Source of the DNA: M30B19 sp041741535
GTDB lineage: Bacteria; Planctomycetota; Planctomycetia; Pirellulales; Pirellulaceae
DNA length: 64,000 bases
Reading direction: 5' to 3'
Assembly: GCA_041741535.1 (NCBI GenBank)
Contig: JBGSJV010000146.1
Span: forward strand, 3,959 to 67,958
The notes under the pieces: model-generated
Told to the model about the DNA's origin: nothing
The model's input: the letters and a program-made list of their open reading frames with translations, nothing else
Databases searched by the model: none
Shown: positions 56,602 through 64,000 of the stretch, piece by piece
How the letters are laid out: the number at the start of each line of letters is the position of its first letter
How positions within the stretch are numbered: the stretch's first letter is position 1
Position numbers and translations under genes: made by a program

Positions 56602-57858
56602 ATGCGAAGAACTCAAAAGTTCGCGTCTGGGTTGGTTGGAGTTTGTTGGGGCTTGAGTTTGGCCGCTGTCTCGTGCGGTGCCAACGAGCCCGTGTCGATG
56701 TTCGCGGACGATGTGGATCATACCAAAGCCGCCGCTTGCGGGAACCCGAAACTGGAAACGCAGAAGTTGTCCGTGGACATCGAAATGGCGTTTCCCAATC
56801 TTGAGATCGGTCGCCCGATCTTGATTCATCATGCGGGCGACGGTTCAGGTCGTTTGTTCATCGCTTCCCAGTACGGCGTGCTCTACTCGATTGACCCCAA
56901 TGATCGCGACGTTTCGGAGCCCAAAGTGGTCTTTGATTTTTCCGAAGCCGTCACGTACAAGGATCGTGAGAACGAAGAAGGCTTGTTGGGCATGGCCTTT
57001 CATCCACAGTTCAAAACCAACGGCAAGTTCTACCTCTTTTTCACCAGCAGCGAAAAGGCGCGACTTTCCGCCATCAGCCAATTCACCGTCAAGGACAACC
57101 AAGTCGATCGTGCGTCGGAAGTTCGCATCTTGGAAGTGCCCCAACCAGCCTGGAATCACAACGGTGGCACGATCGAGTTTGGTCCGGACGGCTACCTCTA
57201 TATCGCACTCGGCGATGGGGGTGGAGCCAACGACATGTTCAAGAACGGACAGAACTTGGGCACGTTGATGGGTTCGATCCTAAGAATTGATGTGGACAAA
57301 CCAACGGACAAAGCCAAATACTCGATCCCGGCCGACAATCCGTTTGTGAACACACCCGGTGCCAGACCCGAAATCTGGGCGTACGGCCTGCGCAATGTGT
57401 GGCGGATGTCGTTTGACCCAGTGACCAAGCATTTGTGGGCAGCAGATGTGGGACAAGACCTGTGGGAAGAAGTTGACCTGATCGAACGAGGCGGAAATTA
57501 TGGCTGGAGCAAGCGCGAAGGCATGCACCCGTTTGGGCCGCAAGGTGCCGAGCCGTCAGCCGATTTCGTCGAACCGATTTGGGAATACCATCACGATTTG
57601 GGCAAGTCGATTACGGGTGGTTTGGTCTACCGCGGTTCGGCGATCCCGGAACTGCAAGGCGTGTACCTGTTTGCCGACTACGTGAGCGGCAAAATGTGGG
57701 GTTTCCGTTACGATGACGCCAAAAAGCAGGTCGTGGCCCACTACGAATTTCCGCTGGAAGGAAACGTTCCGGTAATCACCTTTGGCACCGACCAACAGGG
57801 CGAGGTCTATTTCAGTGATCCGGCCGGACGCATCTTTAAATTTGTGCCTCAAAAGTAG
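56602..57858 (+). CDS. PQQ-type glucose/sorbosone dehydrogenase-like protein
   Basis: 418 residues from the ATG at 56602, giving a signal peptide (SGLVGVCWGLSLAAVSCG); an ATG at 56542 is also open. The soluble-GDH/GSDH propeller motifs are clear: GLLGMAFHPQFKTNGKFYLF, AWNHNGGTIEFGPDGYLYIA, YGLRNVWRMSFDPVTKHLWA and GDGGGAND. Members oxidise sugars with PQQ; the substrate here is unknown. A weak hairpin and T-run follow. Confidence 0.9.
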   Translation: MRRTQKFASGLVGVCWGLSLAAVSCGANEPVSMFADDVDHTKAAACGNPKLETQKLSVDIEMAFPNLEIGRPILIHHAGDGSGRLFIASQYGVLYSIDPNDRDVSEPKVVFDFSEAVTYKDRENEEGLLGMAFHPQFKTNGKFYLFFTSSEKARLSAISQFTVKDNQVDRASEVRILEVPQPAWNHNGGTIEFGPDGYLYIALGDGGGANDMFKNGQNLGTLMGSILRIDVDKPTDKAKYSIPADNPFVNTPGARPEIWAYGLRNVWRMSFDPVTKHLWAADVGQDLWEEVDLIERGGNYGWSKREGMHPFGPQGAEPSADFVEPIWEYHHDLGKSITGGLVYRGSAIPELQGVYLFADYVSGKMWGFRYDDAKKQVVAHYEFPLEGNVPVITFGTDQQGEVYFSDPAGRIFKFVPQK

Positions 57859-57867
57859 GGCACACTG

Positions 57868-57886
57868 AATTCGGCCGAATTTTTTC
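57868..57886 (+). terminator. Weak terminator-like hairpin after the GSDH-like gene
   Basis: AATTC-GGCC-GAATT followed by TTTTT, ten bases after the stop codon. The stem is only five bases. Confidence 0.35.
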
Positions 57887-58013
57887 GCTAGCGGGTGCAA
57901 GATATCGCTGGCGTGGATGAGTTGAATATCAGCAGACTGACGGCTGGAAGTTTCGGGGATTTGCCTCGAAGGTGGTTCGGTCTGGTTTTTATCAAACCAA
58001 TGGGAGTTGATTC

Positions 58014-59021
58014 ATGAAGCGAGATTGGATGTGCGGTTTGGCCGCCAAGAGCCTACTTGGCGCTTTGAGCTTGATGCCTGCTACGATGGTCGTTGCCCAG
58101 GAAGAAGTCGTTGAAACTACCGAACAACGGTCCGCAACGATTGTGCTAAGTGCTGACCAAGAAGGTGGCCAAGAAGGTGCCCCGAAAGAAGGCATCGTGG
58201 TGATGTCCGCAGAATCGGTAGACGGCGGCGTGCCGATGGTCAGTGGCTTTTCGTTCAATTCGGCGGATGGCAATGTATTTGCGATTGGCGGTAATGACAC
58301 GAGTGCTTTCTTGACGGGTCCTGACGGGCCGGGGATGTTCCGCTTGGGTGCCGATCTCCCCATGATGGGGGCCGCGAACAATTGGGGAAGTCTGCTGAAC
58401 CTGCCGGAAGTCCGCAAAGAACTGGACATCATGGATGCCCAAATGGAGCAGATCACCAACGCTCGAAATGACATGAACAAGCAGATCAAAGAAACCGTCT
58501 CGAAGATGATGGAAGGCGGCTTTGACCCGAGCAAGGCCAAAGAGATGTCCGAAATTATCAAGAAGCAACAGTCCGCCATCGAAGAAAAAATCAGCGAACA
58601 ACTGTTGCCGGCACAAGTTCAACGCTTGAAGGAAGTCGCCCTGCGGATGCAAATGAGACAGGTTGGCACGCTCGGCATGCTGAACCGTACAGACATCAAA
58701 GAGGCGTTGGGACTGACGGACGACCAGTTGAAGGCTTTGGAGAAGAAAGCCGAAGAACTGGACAAGGAAATGAAGAAGCGTCTGGAAGATCTGAAGAAGA
58801 AGGCTCAAGCCGATTTGTTGGGCGAGCTAAATCCTGACCAACGCAAAAAACTGGAAGAGATGATGGGCAAAGAGTTTGACTACCAAGCTCCGGAACGTCC
58901 ACGTGTGATTCGTCGATCCAGTTCGTCGCCCGCACCTCCGGCACCACCAGCCGCACCTCGCGAACCAAATTCCGCTGCGGGGTCTTCAAACCGGTTTGAA
59001 TTCCGCACCGGCGGCCGATAA
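58014..59021 (+). CDS. Secreted coiled-coil protein with LTxxQ-like motifs
   Basis: 335 residues with a signal peptide (GLAAKSLLGALSLMPATMVV). The middle (about residues 135-290) is helical and charged with LPAQVQRLKEV, LTDDQLKALEKKAEEL and LNPDQRKKLEEMMG, resembling the LTxxQ motifs of Spy/CpxP-type periplasmic proteins. The C terminus is a Pro/Ser-rich tail. A periplasmic helical protein is likely; no specific role is assigned. A strong terminator follows at 59052. Confidence 0.7.
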   Translation: MKRDWMCGLAAKSLLGALSLMPATMVVAQEEVVETTEQRSATIVLSADQEGGQEGAPKEGIVVMSAESVDGGVPMVSGFSFNSADGNVFAIGGNDTSAFLTGPDGPGMFRLGADLPMMGAANNWGSLLNLPEVRKELDIMDAQMEQITNARNDMNKQIKETVSKMMEGGFDPSKAKEMSEIIKKQQSAIEEKISEQLLPAQVQRLKEVALRMQMRQVGTLGMLNRTDIKEALGLTDDQLKALEKKAEELDKEMKKRLEDLKKKAQADLLGELNPDQRKKLEEMMGKEFDYQAPERPRVIRRSSSSPAPPAPPAAPREPNSAAGSSNRFEFRTGGR

Positions 59022-59051
59022 TTGGCATTTTGTAGGTGATCTCATGATGAA

Positions 59052-59084
59052 GCGTGCCAAGAAGTTACTTGGCACGCTTTTTTT
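59052..59084 (+). terminator. Rho-independent terminator after the coiled-coil gene
   Basis: GCGTGCCAAG and CTTGGCACGC form a perfect 10-bp stem around a 6-base loop, followed by seven T. It lies 31 bases after the stop codon. Confidence 0.9.
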
Positions 59085-59191
59085 GTTCCATCATGCTCGT
59101 GGCCGGTGCCATTGCAGATGAAAACCAGTGCCCACAACTCCGGGCGAATCGTTCGATATCCGTTCACAATCCATCCGGGCCCAAACAACGC

Positions 59192-60526
59192 TTAACTCAA
59201 CGTCAAAGGCCCTGACTCACAATAACGTGCCGAGCCGAAAGTCTGTAGCTCCTTGTCGCCCATGGCTTGCGCTAACGCCAACCATAACCGATTGTGCGGC
59301 ACACCACCCAGATCCAAGGCGCGATTGGTCTTGAACCCAGCCCCACCGCCAATCAAGAGGAACGGAATGTCGGACAAGGTATGAGAATTGCCTTTTCCTA
59401 GTTCATTGACCCAAACGATTTGCGTATGGTCCAACATCGAGCCGTTGCCATCCGGTTCCGGCGTCGCGGCCAATCGGCCGGCCAAATAGGCCAGTTCGCC
59501 GGCAAACCACGAATTGATCCGCTTTAACTTTTCGTAGGCCGCTTCGTTATTGTCCGGTTCGTGCGACAACGAATGGTGGCCTTCTTCGACGCCCAGCCAA
59601 CGCATGCGAGCTTCGCCGACACTGCGCATGTACTGCAGCGACGCCACCCGAGCCATGTCGTTGGCCAACGCATTGACCAGCAAGTCAATCTGCATGCGAC
59701 TGATTAACGGGGCGTTGTCGTTGACCAATTCGATGGTTGGATCAATCTCTGGCTCCGGGTGCACGAGTTCCGACTGGGCATGGGCCGCGGCGATATCCAA
59801 CTCCAGTTGTCGCACCGATTGCAGGTGTTCGTCCAAGAGGCGGCGATCTTCTTGGCTGATCAATCGCTCGGCACGGCGCAAGTCGTCGCGAACCAAGTCC
59901 AGGACACTGCCGACCAATTGTCGCTGTTGGGCGCCGCCATACAGTTTATTGAACATCAACTTGGGATCGTCCACGGGAGCAACAGGACGATTGGCTCCTG
60001 CATAACACATACGTGTCCATGGATCGGCGCGATTCGGAACCGCGACGCCAAATTCCAACGAACCAAATCGGGTTTTCGTTTCTTCGCGTGATTGCCAGAA
60101 ACTTCGGATCTGTTGATCGATGGATGGTCCGCTGGCCCAACCGGCGGGCGTTTCACCACCACCTTGGATGTTGCCGGGACTCAACTCTGTGGCCGTCAAC
60201 AAACACGACATCCCACGCATGTGATTGTCGCCATCGCCCATAATTTGATTGTGCACCCCTTTGAGGACCAAACTTCGGTCCGCAAAAGGTTGCAGCACGC
60301 TTAGCATCTGGGAAAATTGCAGCGGAAGTTCATCGCCATACGCTTTGGGCCAAAATTCGTCGGGCAGCGTTCCGTTGGGCGAGAAAAATACAATCAAACG
60401 CTGTCGCCTTTCCGCCTTCGACGTACGACCGAAGCTCAGGCTGGGTAAACTTGCTAAAAACGGCAAGGCCGCAGCACTCAGGCCCAAGTCTCGCAAAAAT
60501 TGGCGGCGTTGATGAACGAGTGTCAT
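59192..60526 (-). CDS. DUF1552 family secreted protein
   Basis: 444 residues. A Tat-like signal (RRQFLRDLGLSAAALPFLAS) is followed by the DUF1552 pattern: RLIVFFSPNGTLPDEFWPKA, VLKGVHNQIMGDGDNHMRGM, DEHLQSVRQLELDIAAAHAQ and EEGHHSLSHEPDN. The function is unknown; members are exported. Its ATG overlaps the stop of the upstream DUF1592-type gene (ATGA at 60523-60526), a standard pair in planctomycetes. Confidence 0.9.
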   Translation of the reverse strand: MTLVHQRRQFLRDLGLSAAALPFLASLPSLSFGRTSKAERRQRLIVFFSPNGTLPDEFWPKAYGDELPLQFSQMLSVLQPFADRSLVLKGVHNQIMGDGDNHMRGMSCLLTATELSPGNIQGGGETPAGWASGPSIDQQIRSFWQSREETKTRFGSLEFGVAVPNRADPWTRMCYAGANRPVAPVDDPKLMFNKLYGGAQQRQLVGSVLDLVRDDLRRAERLISQEDRRLLDEHLQSVRQLELDIAAAHAQSELVHPEPEIDPTIELVNDNAPLISRMQIDLLVNALANDMARVASLQYMRSVGEARMRWLGVEEGHHSLSHEPDNNEAAYEKLKRINSWFAGELAYLAGRLAATPEPDGNGSMLDHTQIVWVNELGKGNSHTLSDIPFLLIGGGAGFKTNRALDLGGVPHNRLWLALAQAMGDKELQTFGSARYCESGPLTLS

Positions 60527-63021
60527 TGGTTTGCCTCGGGTTCTTGAATTTGGACTTCTCCGGAATGAGTTGCCGCAAGCACAGCAATCCGGACCATCAA
60601 TCGTTGAATGTGGTATTGATCGGCTTGAAAAGAATCGACCAATTGGGCCAAAACTTCTGGACCATAAGCCGCGGGAACCTGTTTGGTCATGTGCTGAAAT
60701 AATTGGGCCACAAAGACCCGCTGCGCTGCAGGGCTCTGCAGCGCCAACTCGGCCACATCTCGCGGACTAGATACTGGAACGACGTCACCATTTTCAGTTT
60801 CGTAATCGCTCCGCGAGTCGATGAGGTGTCCCCCTTCGGTTTCTCGCCAGCGCCCCACCGCATCGAAGTTCTCCAAAGCAAAACCCAATGGATTGATGAT
60901 CGTGTGGCAGGACAAACAACTGGCATCTTGGGTCAAATGCGAGACCTTCTGACGCATGGTCAAGTCGGCCGGGAATTCGTCGTTCTCGAACGCAATGGCG
61001 ACCGGCGGAGATCGCAAGGCTCGGCCGATCACGTTCCGAGAAAGAAACACGCCGCGATGGATTGGCGAGGTATTGTTGTGGTACGCCAAGGCACTCAACA
61101 TGTACGGATGGGTCAACACACCCGCGCGTCGATTGGCGTCCGGGGAAATCGCGACGAAGCGAGAGTCCGTTTCCGTGTTCGGATCGGAAGTTATCCCCCA
61201 ATGTGTGCGCAGTCGCGCGTTGAGCCAAACTTCTTCGGACGTGAGCAGTTGTCGATAGTCGGAACTTTCGCTCCACACCACGTGATCGATAAACAGCTCC
61301 AACGAGCGTCGCCAATCGGCGATAATCGCTTCGTCAAAACCGGGAAACAGCGTGGTGTCTTTGGTTAAGTCCCGTTGTTCGATCATCAACCAATGTCGGA
61401 AAAACCCCTGCAACTTATGCCGAGTCCGACTGTCTTGGAGCATTCGCCACGCTTGCTGCTCGACATTTGCCGTCGAAGTCAGATCGCCCGTTTGGGCGGC
61501 AGCCACCAAAATCGAATCCGGGACCGAATCCCACAAAGTGAGTGCCAAACGATTGGCAACGGCGTTCGAGTCGGGGGCAGTCGTGGGTGACAGGTCGGAG
61601 TAAATGAAACTTGGCGAGCATAAGATCCAGACAATCGCTTGGCGAACTGCGGCTTCGGATTGCGTTGGATCCGCAAATGGTTTGGTACGGAGCAATTCGA
61701 CTTCTTCCGCAGTCAACGGCCGCCGAAAGGCGACCGTCGCAACACGCACGACAAAATCTTGCAGTTGCTGCACCCGAGCCGCTTGGGCCGCCGGATCCTC
61801 CGCTTGTTCTTTGGACAAGGGTTGCACCCCAGACAATAGCGGCAAGCGGTTGACCACTTCTTCGGCTGCCGCCACGGCCCCATTGGTGATGGCCGAATAC
61901 CAATCGGGCGACACCGATGCTCCTCGTTCAAATCCCAAGCTGCGATCATCGGCAGGAAATCCTGTCTCGACGACAAACGTGCGACTGGAATTGGCGGTCG
62001 TTAGATGCTCGCCTTCGAGTACCGCCCAGACACCATGCGGCGGCTTCCATTCGACTCGGAGGGACGCCGTTGGCTCTTGATATTTAAAGAACTCGATGCG
62101 GAACGGATATCGTCGTCCCCCCAGTAAAAAGATCCGGGCCGATTCTTCGCGCTCCGTCCCCGATCCCACCCACGCATCGATCAAGGGAAACTGGCCCGCC
62201 GCCGCACTATCGTCGCGCAATTTGTGCAAGCCGGAACTTGGGTCCAAGTTCACGTAGACCCGCGCCCCGTTGGGAGTCGTCACGCGCAAGTGGTACTCGC
62301 CGGTATCACGAGCCGTCAGTGATCCTTCCCAAACTATGGCGAACTGATCTTGGGGCAAACCTTCGAATGGAACTGAGTTACCAAAGTCAAATTCGAGTCG
62401 CTGATCCACGCGTGAGTTGATCAATTGATTGGCCTTGCTCATGCCCGCCGATGCGAAATACTCGCCGCGTAGGCCAAGTTCATCCGTTGGAGTTGGATCG
62501 GTCGCGGGATTTTCTCGGTCGCGTTGCCGCCGCCGACCGCCGGGGGCCTTTCGGACTTCTTCCGGAGGCGGAGTGAAGTACGCGATCAGATCCGCCACGG
62601 CATTGCGGTACTGGGGGACGGTCAGCCGTGATAATTCGACTTTTAGTGGCTGATCCAAACCTTGGCGAATGCGAGCCGCCGGCGAGTAGAACTCGCGATG
62701 AATGTATCGCGCCACCGCGGCCGCTTCGTCCCCAACACAGGCTTCCGGCTCTCCTTCGGGCATCGTACGTTCGATCAAGCGAGCCAGCTCTGGAATCGAG
62801 CGCTCGCCAAAGATCGCCGGGTCGTAAACGCCGGCCACGCCCTGCCCTAGCTCGCCATGACAACTGGCACACTTTTGCTGATACACTTGGGCGCCGTCAT
62901 CGGAAGGAATGCCCGGACGAGCTTGGACCATGGGCAGCCACAGGCCCGACCCCATCGCGAGACAGCTCCCCGCGAAGAACATCGACCAACTCCAACATTG
63001 AATTCCGTTGCAGGTGTTCAT
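60523..63021 (-). CDS. DUF1592-family cytochrome protein with PA14 domain
   Basis: 832 residues from the ATG at 63021 (an in-frame ATG at 63057 is open). A signal segment (MFFAGSCLAMGSGLWLPMVQ) is followed by a cytochrome c motif CASCH near residue 50, then a DUF1587-like segment (VELSRLTVPQYRNAVADLIA), a PA14-type domain at about 185-330 (LGLRGEYFASAG; RDTGEYHLRVTTPNGARVYV), and DUF1595/1592/1588/1585-type regions with a second CLSCH near 701. The pair with DUF1552 is co-transcribed by the 4-base overlap. PA14 often binds sugars, so a role on polysaccharides is plausible but unproven. Confidence 0.88.
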   Translation of the reverse strand: MNTCNGIQCWSWSMFFAGSCLAMGSGLWLPMVQARPGIPSDDGAQVYQQKCASCHGELGQGVAGVYDPAIFGERSIPELARLIERTMPEGEPEACVGDEAAAVARYIHREFYSPAARIRQGLDQPLKVELSRLTVPQYRNAVADLIAYFTPPPEEVRKAPGGRRRQRDRENPATDPTPTDELGLRGEYFASAGMSKANQLINSRVDQRLEFDFGNSVPFEGLPQDQFAIVWEGSLTARDTGEYHLRVTTPNGARVYVNLDPSSGLHKLRDDSAAAGQFPLIDAWVGSGTEREESARIFLLGGRRYPFRIEFFKYQEPTASLRVEWKPPHGVWAVLEGEHLTTANSSRTFVVETGFPADDRSLGFERGASVSPDWYSAITNGAVAAAEEVVNRLPLLSGVQPLSKEQAEDPAAQAARVQQLQDFVVRVATVAFRRPLTAEEVELLRTKPFADPTQSEAAVRQAIVWILCSPSFIYSDLSPTTAPDSNAVANRLALTLWDSVPDSILVAAAQTGDLTSTANVEQQAWRMLQDSRTRHKLQGFFRHWLMIEQRDLTKDTTLFPGFDEAIIADWRRSLELFIDHVVWSESSDYRQLLTSEEVWLNARLRTHWGITSDPNTETDSRFVAISPDANRRAGVLTHPYMLSALAYHNNTSPIHRGVFLSRNVIGRALRSPPVAIAFENDEFPADLTMRQKVSHLTQDASCLSCHTIINPLGFALENFDAVGRWRETEGGHLIDSRSDYETENGDVVPVSSPRDVAELALQSPAAQRVFVAQLFQHMTKQVPAAYGPEVLAQLVDSFQADQYHIQRLMVRIAVLAATHSGEVQIQEPEANQ

Positions 63022-63143
63022 GACACGACCATTTCTCGGGCTGCGCCCCGGCGGCATATTCTACCAAAAGCCAGGCCCGATGGCGTGGGAAAAATGGTGG
63101 GAAAGACTCCTCCTAATTGCCGCAGCCGCTGTCTGTGCCCAGT

Positions 63144-63857
63144 TCAAAAATAGAAATTGATCGACAGCAGGTGGTGGGTTCGATCATTCCCGCTGGGAAC
63201 GTCGATGGTTTGGTTCAGGTAGCCAAATTCGACCCGACCCTTGGCATCGGGGTCCCTGGTAAACCCGAAACCCGCGAATGCTCGGCTCTGGTCGAATCCC
63301 GCTTGGGCTCCCCAGTCGGTGTCGTTGAGATGAAAAAATGCTTCATCCCAGGCAATCAAGCTCCAGCGCGGGAAGGCAGCCAAACTTCGTTGGACGCGAA
63401 CCAGCTGTCGAAATCTCCAGCCCAAGTCGTCGCCCGTCTCCACAAACCGCTGTTCAAGCCGAGATCGAAGGGCCAAGGTCCACGGCCCATGGGTGTTCGA
63501 CCAAGTGATCTGTTGCCAGACTCGATGTTCGTTGAATTCCATGCCCGAAAGTGGGTTGGTGTGAATCAGGGCATAACCAACCCAAGCAGTGGCTCGTTCG
63601 GTGATCTTGACCCCAACTCCGGGCCTCAGAATGCTCTGGTTGTAACCTCCCGTATCGTCCAGTAACCGCAGATGCCCGTCGAACCACCAACGGAGATTGG
63701 GCGAGTTTGCATGAAGGCGATCCAAGTCGCCTTGGGCAAATAGTGCGAACCACTCGCCCGTGTCAGCGGCCGGCTGGGCCCAAACTTCCGACGGAGCCCA
63801 GGCCAACAACAGCAAAAGGGACAAACAGGCGTGTCGGATTCGGCGTAAAGTCAACAT
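63144..63857 (-). CDS. DUF2490 outer-membrane protein
   Basis: 237 residues from the ATG at 63857, giving a signal peptide (LTLRRIRHACLSLLLLLAWA). The pattern of short amphipathic strands and the ending HHLLSINFYF with C-terminal Phe match DUF2490 beta-barrel proteins (GVKITERATAWVGYALIHTN; GPWTLALRSRLEQRFVETGD). Function unknown. It lies upstream of the DUF1592-DUF1552 pair on the same strand with a 122-base gap. Beyond 63858 the window shows no further gene. Confidence 0.8.
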   Translation of the reverse strand: MLTLRRIRHACLSLLLLLAWAPSEVWAQPAADTGEWFALFAQGDLDRLHANSPNLRWWFDGHLRLLDDTGGYNQSILRPGVGVKITERATAWVGYALIHTNPLSGMEFNEHRVWQQITWSNTHGPWTLALRSRLEQRFVETGDDLGWRFRQLVRVQRSLAAFPRWSLIAWDEAFFHLNDTDWGAQAGFDQSRAFAGFGFTRDPDAKGRVEFGYLNQTIDVPSGNDRTHHLLSINFYF

Positions 63858-64000
63858 GGCTCGGCAATGGACATACTCGAAAAGTTCCACCCGGCGAATC
63901 GGCAATTGTCGCCGGTTTCTCGCTAGTGCTTTGCCACCATTTAATTTTGGGGTCGGTCTGGTAAAGGGGTCAGGAGTCAATTGCCGGAACGGCCCTTCGG

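Overview
The window looks like a chromosomal segment of a planctomycete, most likely from the Pirellulales group. The support is the density of families typical of that lineage: DUF1501, DUF1552, DUF1549/DUF1553 and DUF1592-type cytochrome proteins, a CxxCH protein with a dehydrogenase-like propeller, TIGR03009, SHD1 and DUF2490 proteins, and the TIGR04137 small basic protein. Composition is moderate in G+C. I saw no rRNA, tRNA or CRISPR array. Assignments rest on reading motifs by eye, not on database searches.

Layout. Bases 1-1378 hold the 5' part of a frameshifted secreted gene and a repeat-rich spacer. Bases 1379-8362 (minus) are one giant gene built almost wholly of secretin-N-like repeats. 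Bases 8.4-11 kb hold a small basic protein and a zinc-ribbon membrane protein. From 16.8 down to 11.2 kb (minus) a FlgI-like/HEAT lipoprotein gene is followed by smc. Bases 17-23.3 kb (plus) carry a GT9 glycosyltransferase, a TIGR03009 protein, an FHA-like protein and FtsK. Bases 23.3-26.6 kb are accessory: a 167-bp MITE-like element and an inverted pair of Rpn/YhgA-like nuclease genes around a dispersed repeat. Bases 26.8-35 kb (plus) carry a DUF1549/DUF1553 cytochrome protein, CstA, a VCBS protein, a FabH-like ketosynthase and YqgE/AlgH. Bases 35-40 kb hold an SHD1 protein, an outer-membrane-type protein and a TPR protein. ClpC (40.1-42.7 kb) ends in a strong terminator and is convergent with the CxxCH gene and a half-length UvrC-like gene. 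Bases 48-53.6 kb (plus) are a run of a HemG-like flavodoxin, an APH-like/P-loop kinase carrying an intragenic repeat insertion, a nucleotidyltransferase with a coupled small ORF, and a phosphatase-like/EEP fusion. Bases 53.6-56.6 kb are repeat-rich: a heptamer array, DUF1501, and a broken IS200-type transposase between palindromic arrays. The last part has a sugar dehydrogenase, a coiled-coil secreted protein, and a minus-strand DUF1592/DUF1552 pair followed by a DUF2490 gene.

Functional themes are chromosome segregation (SMC, FtsK), envelope and secreted planctomycete proteins, protein quality control (ClpC) and small mobile or repeat elements. The most unusual items are the secretin-N-repeat giant with an internal four-repeat duplication and no visible pore domain, the MITE-like element with perfect terminal inverted repeats and a 7-bp target duplication, the nuclease pair flanking a repeat family also present 24 kb away, and the repeat insertion inside the kinase gene.
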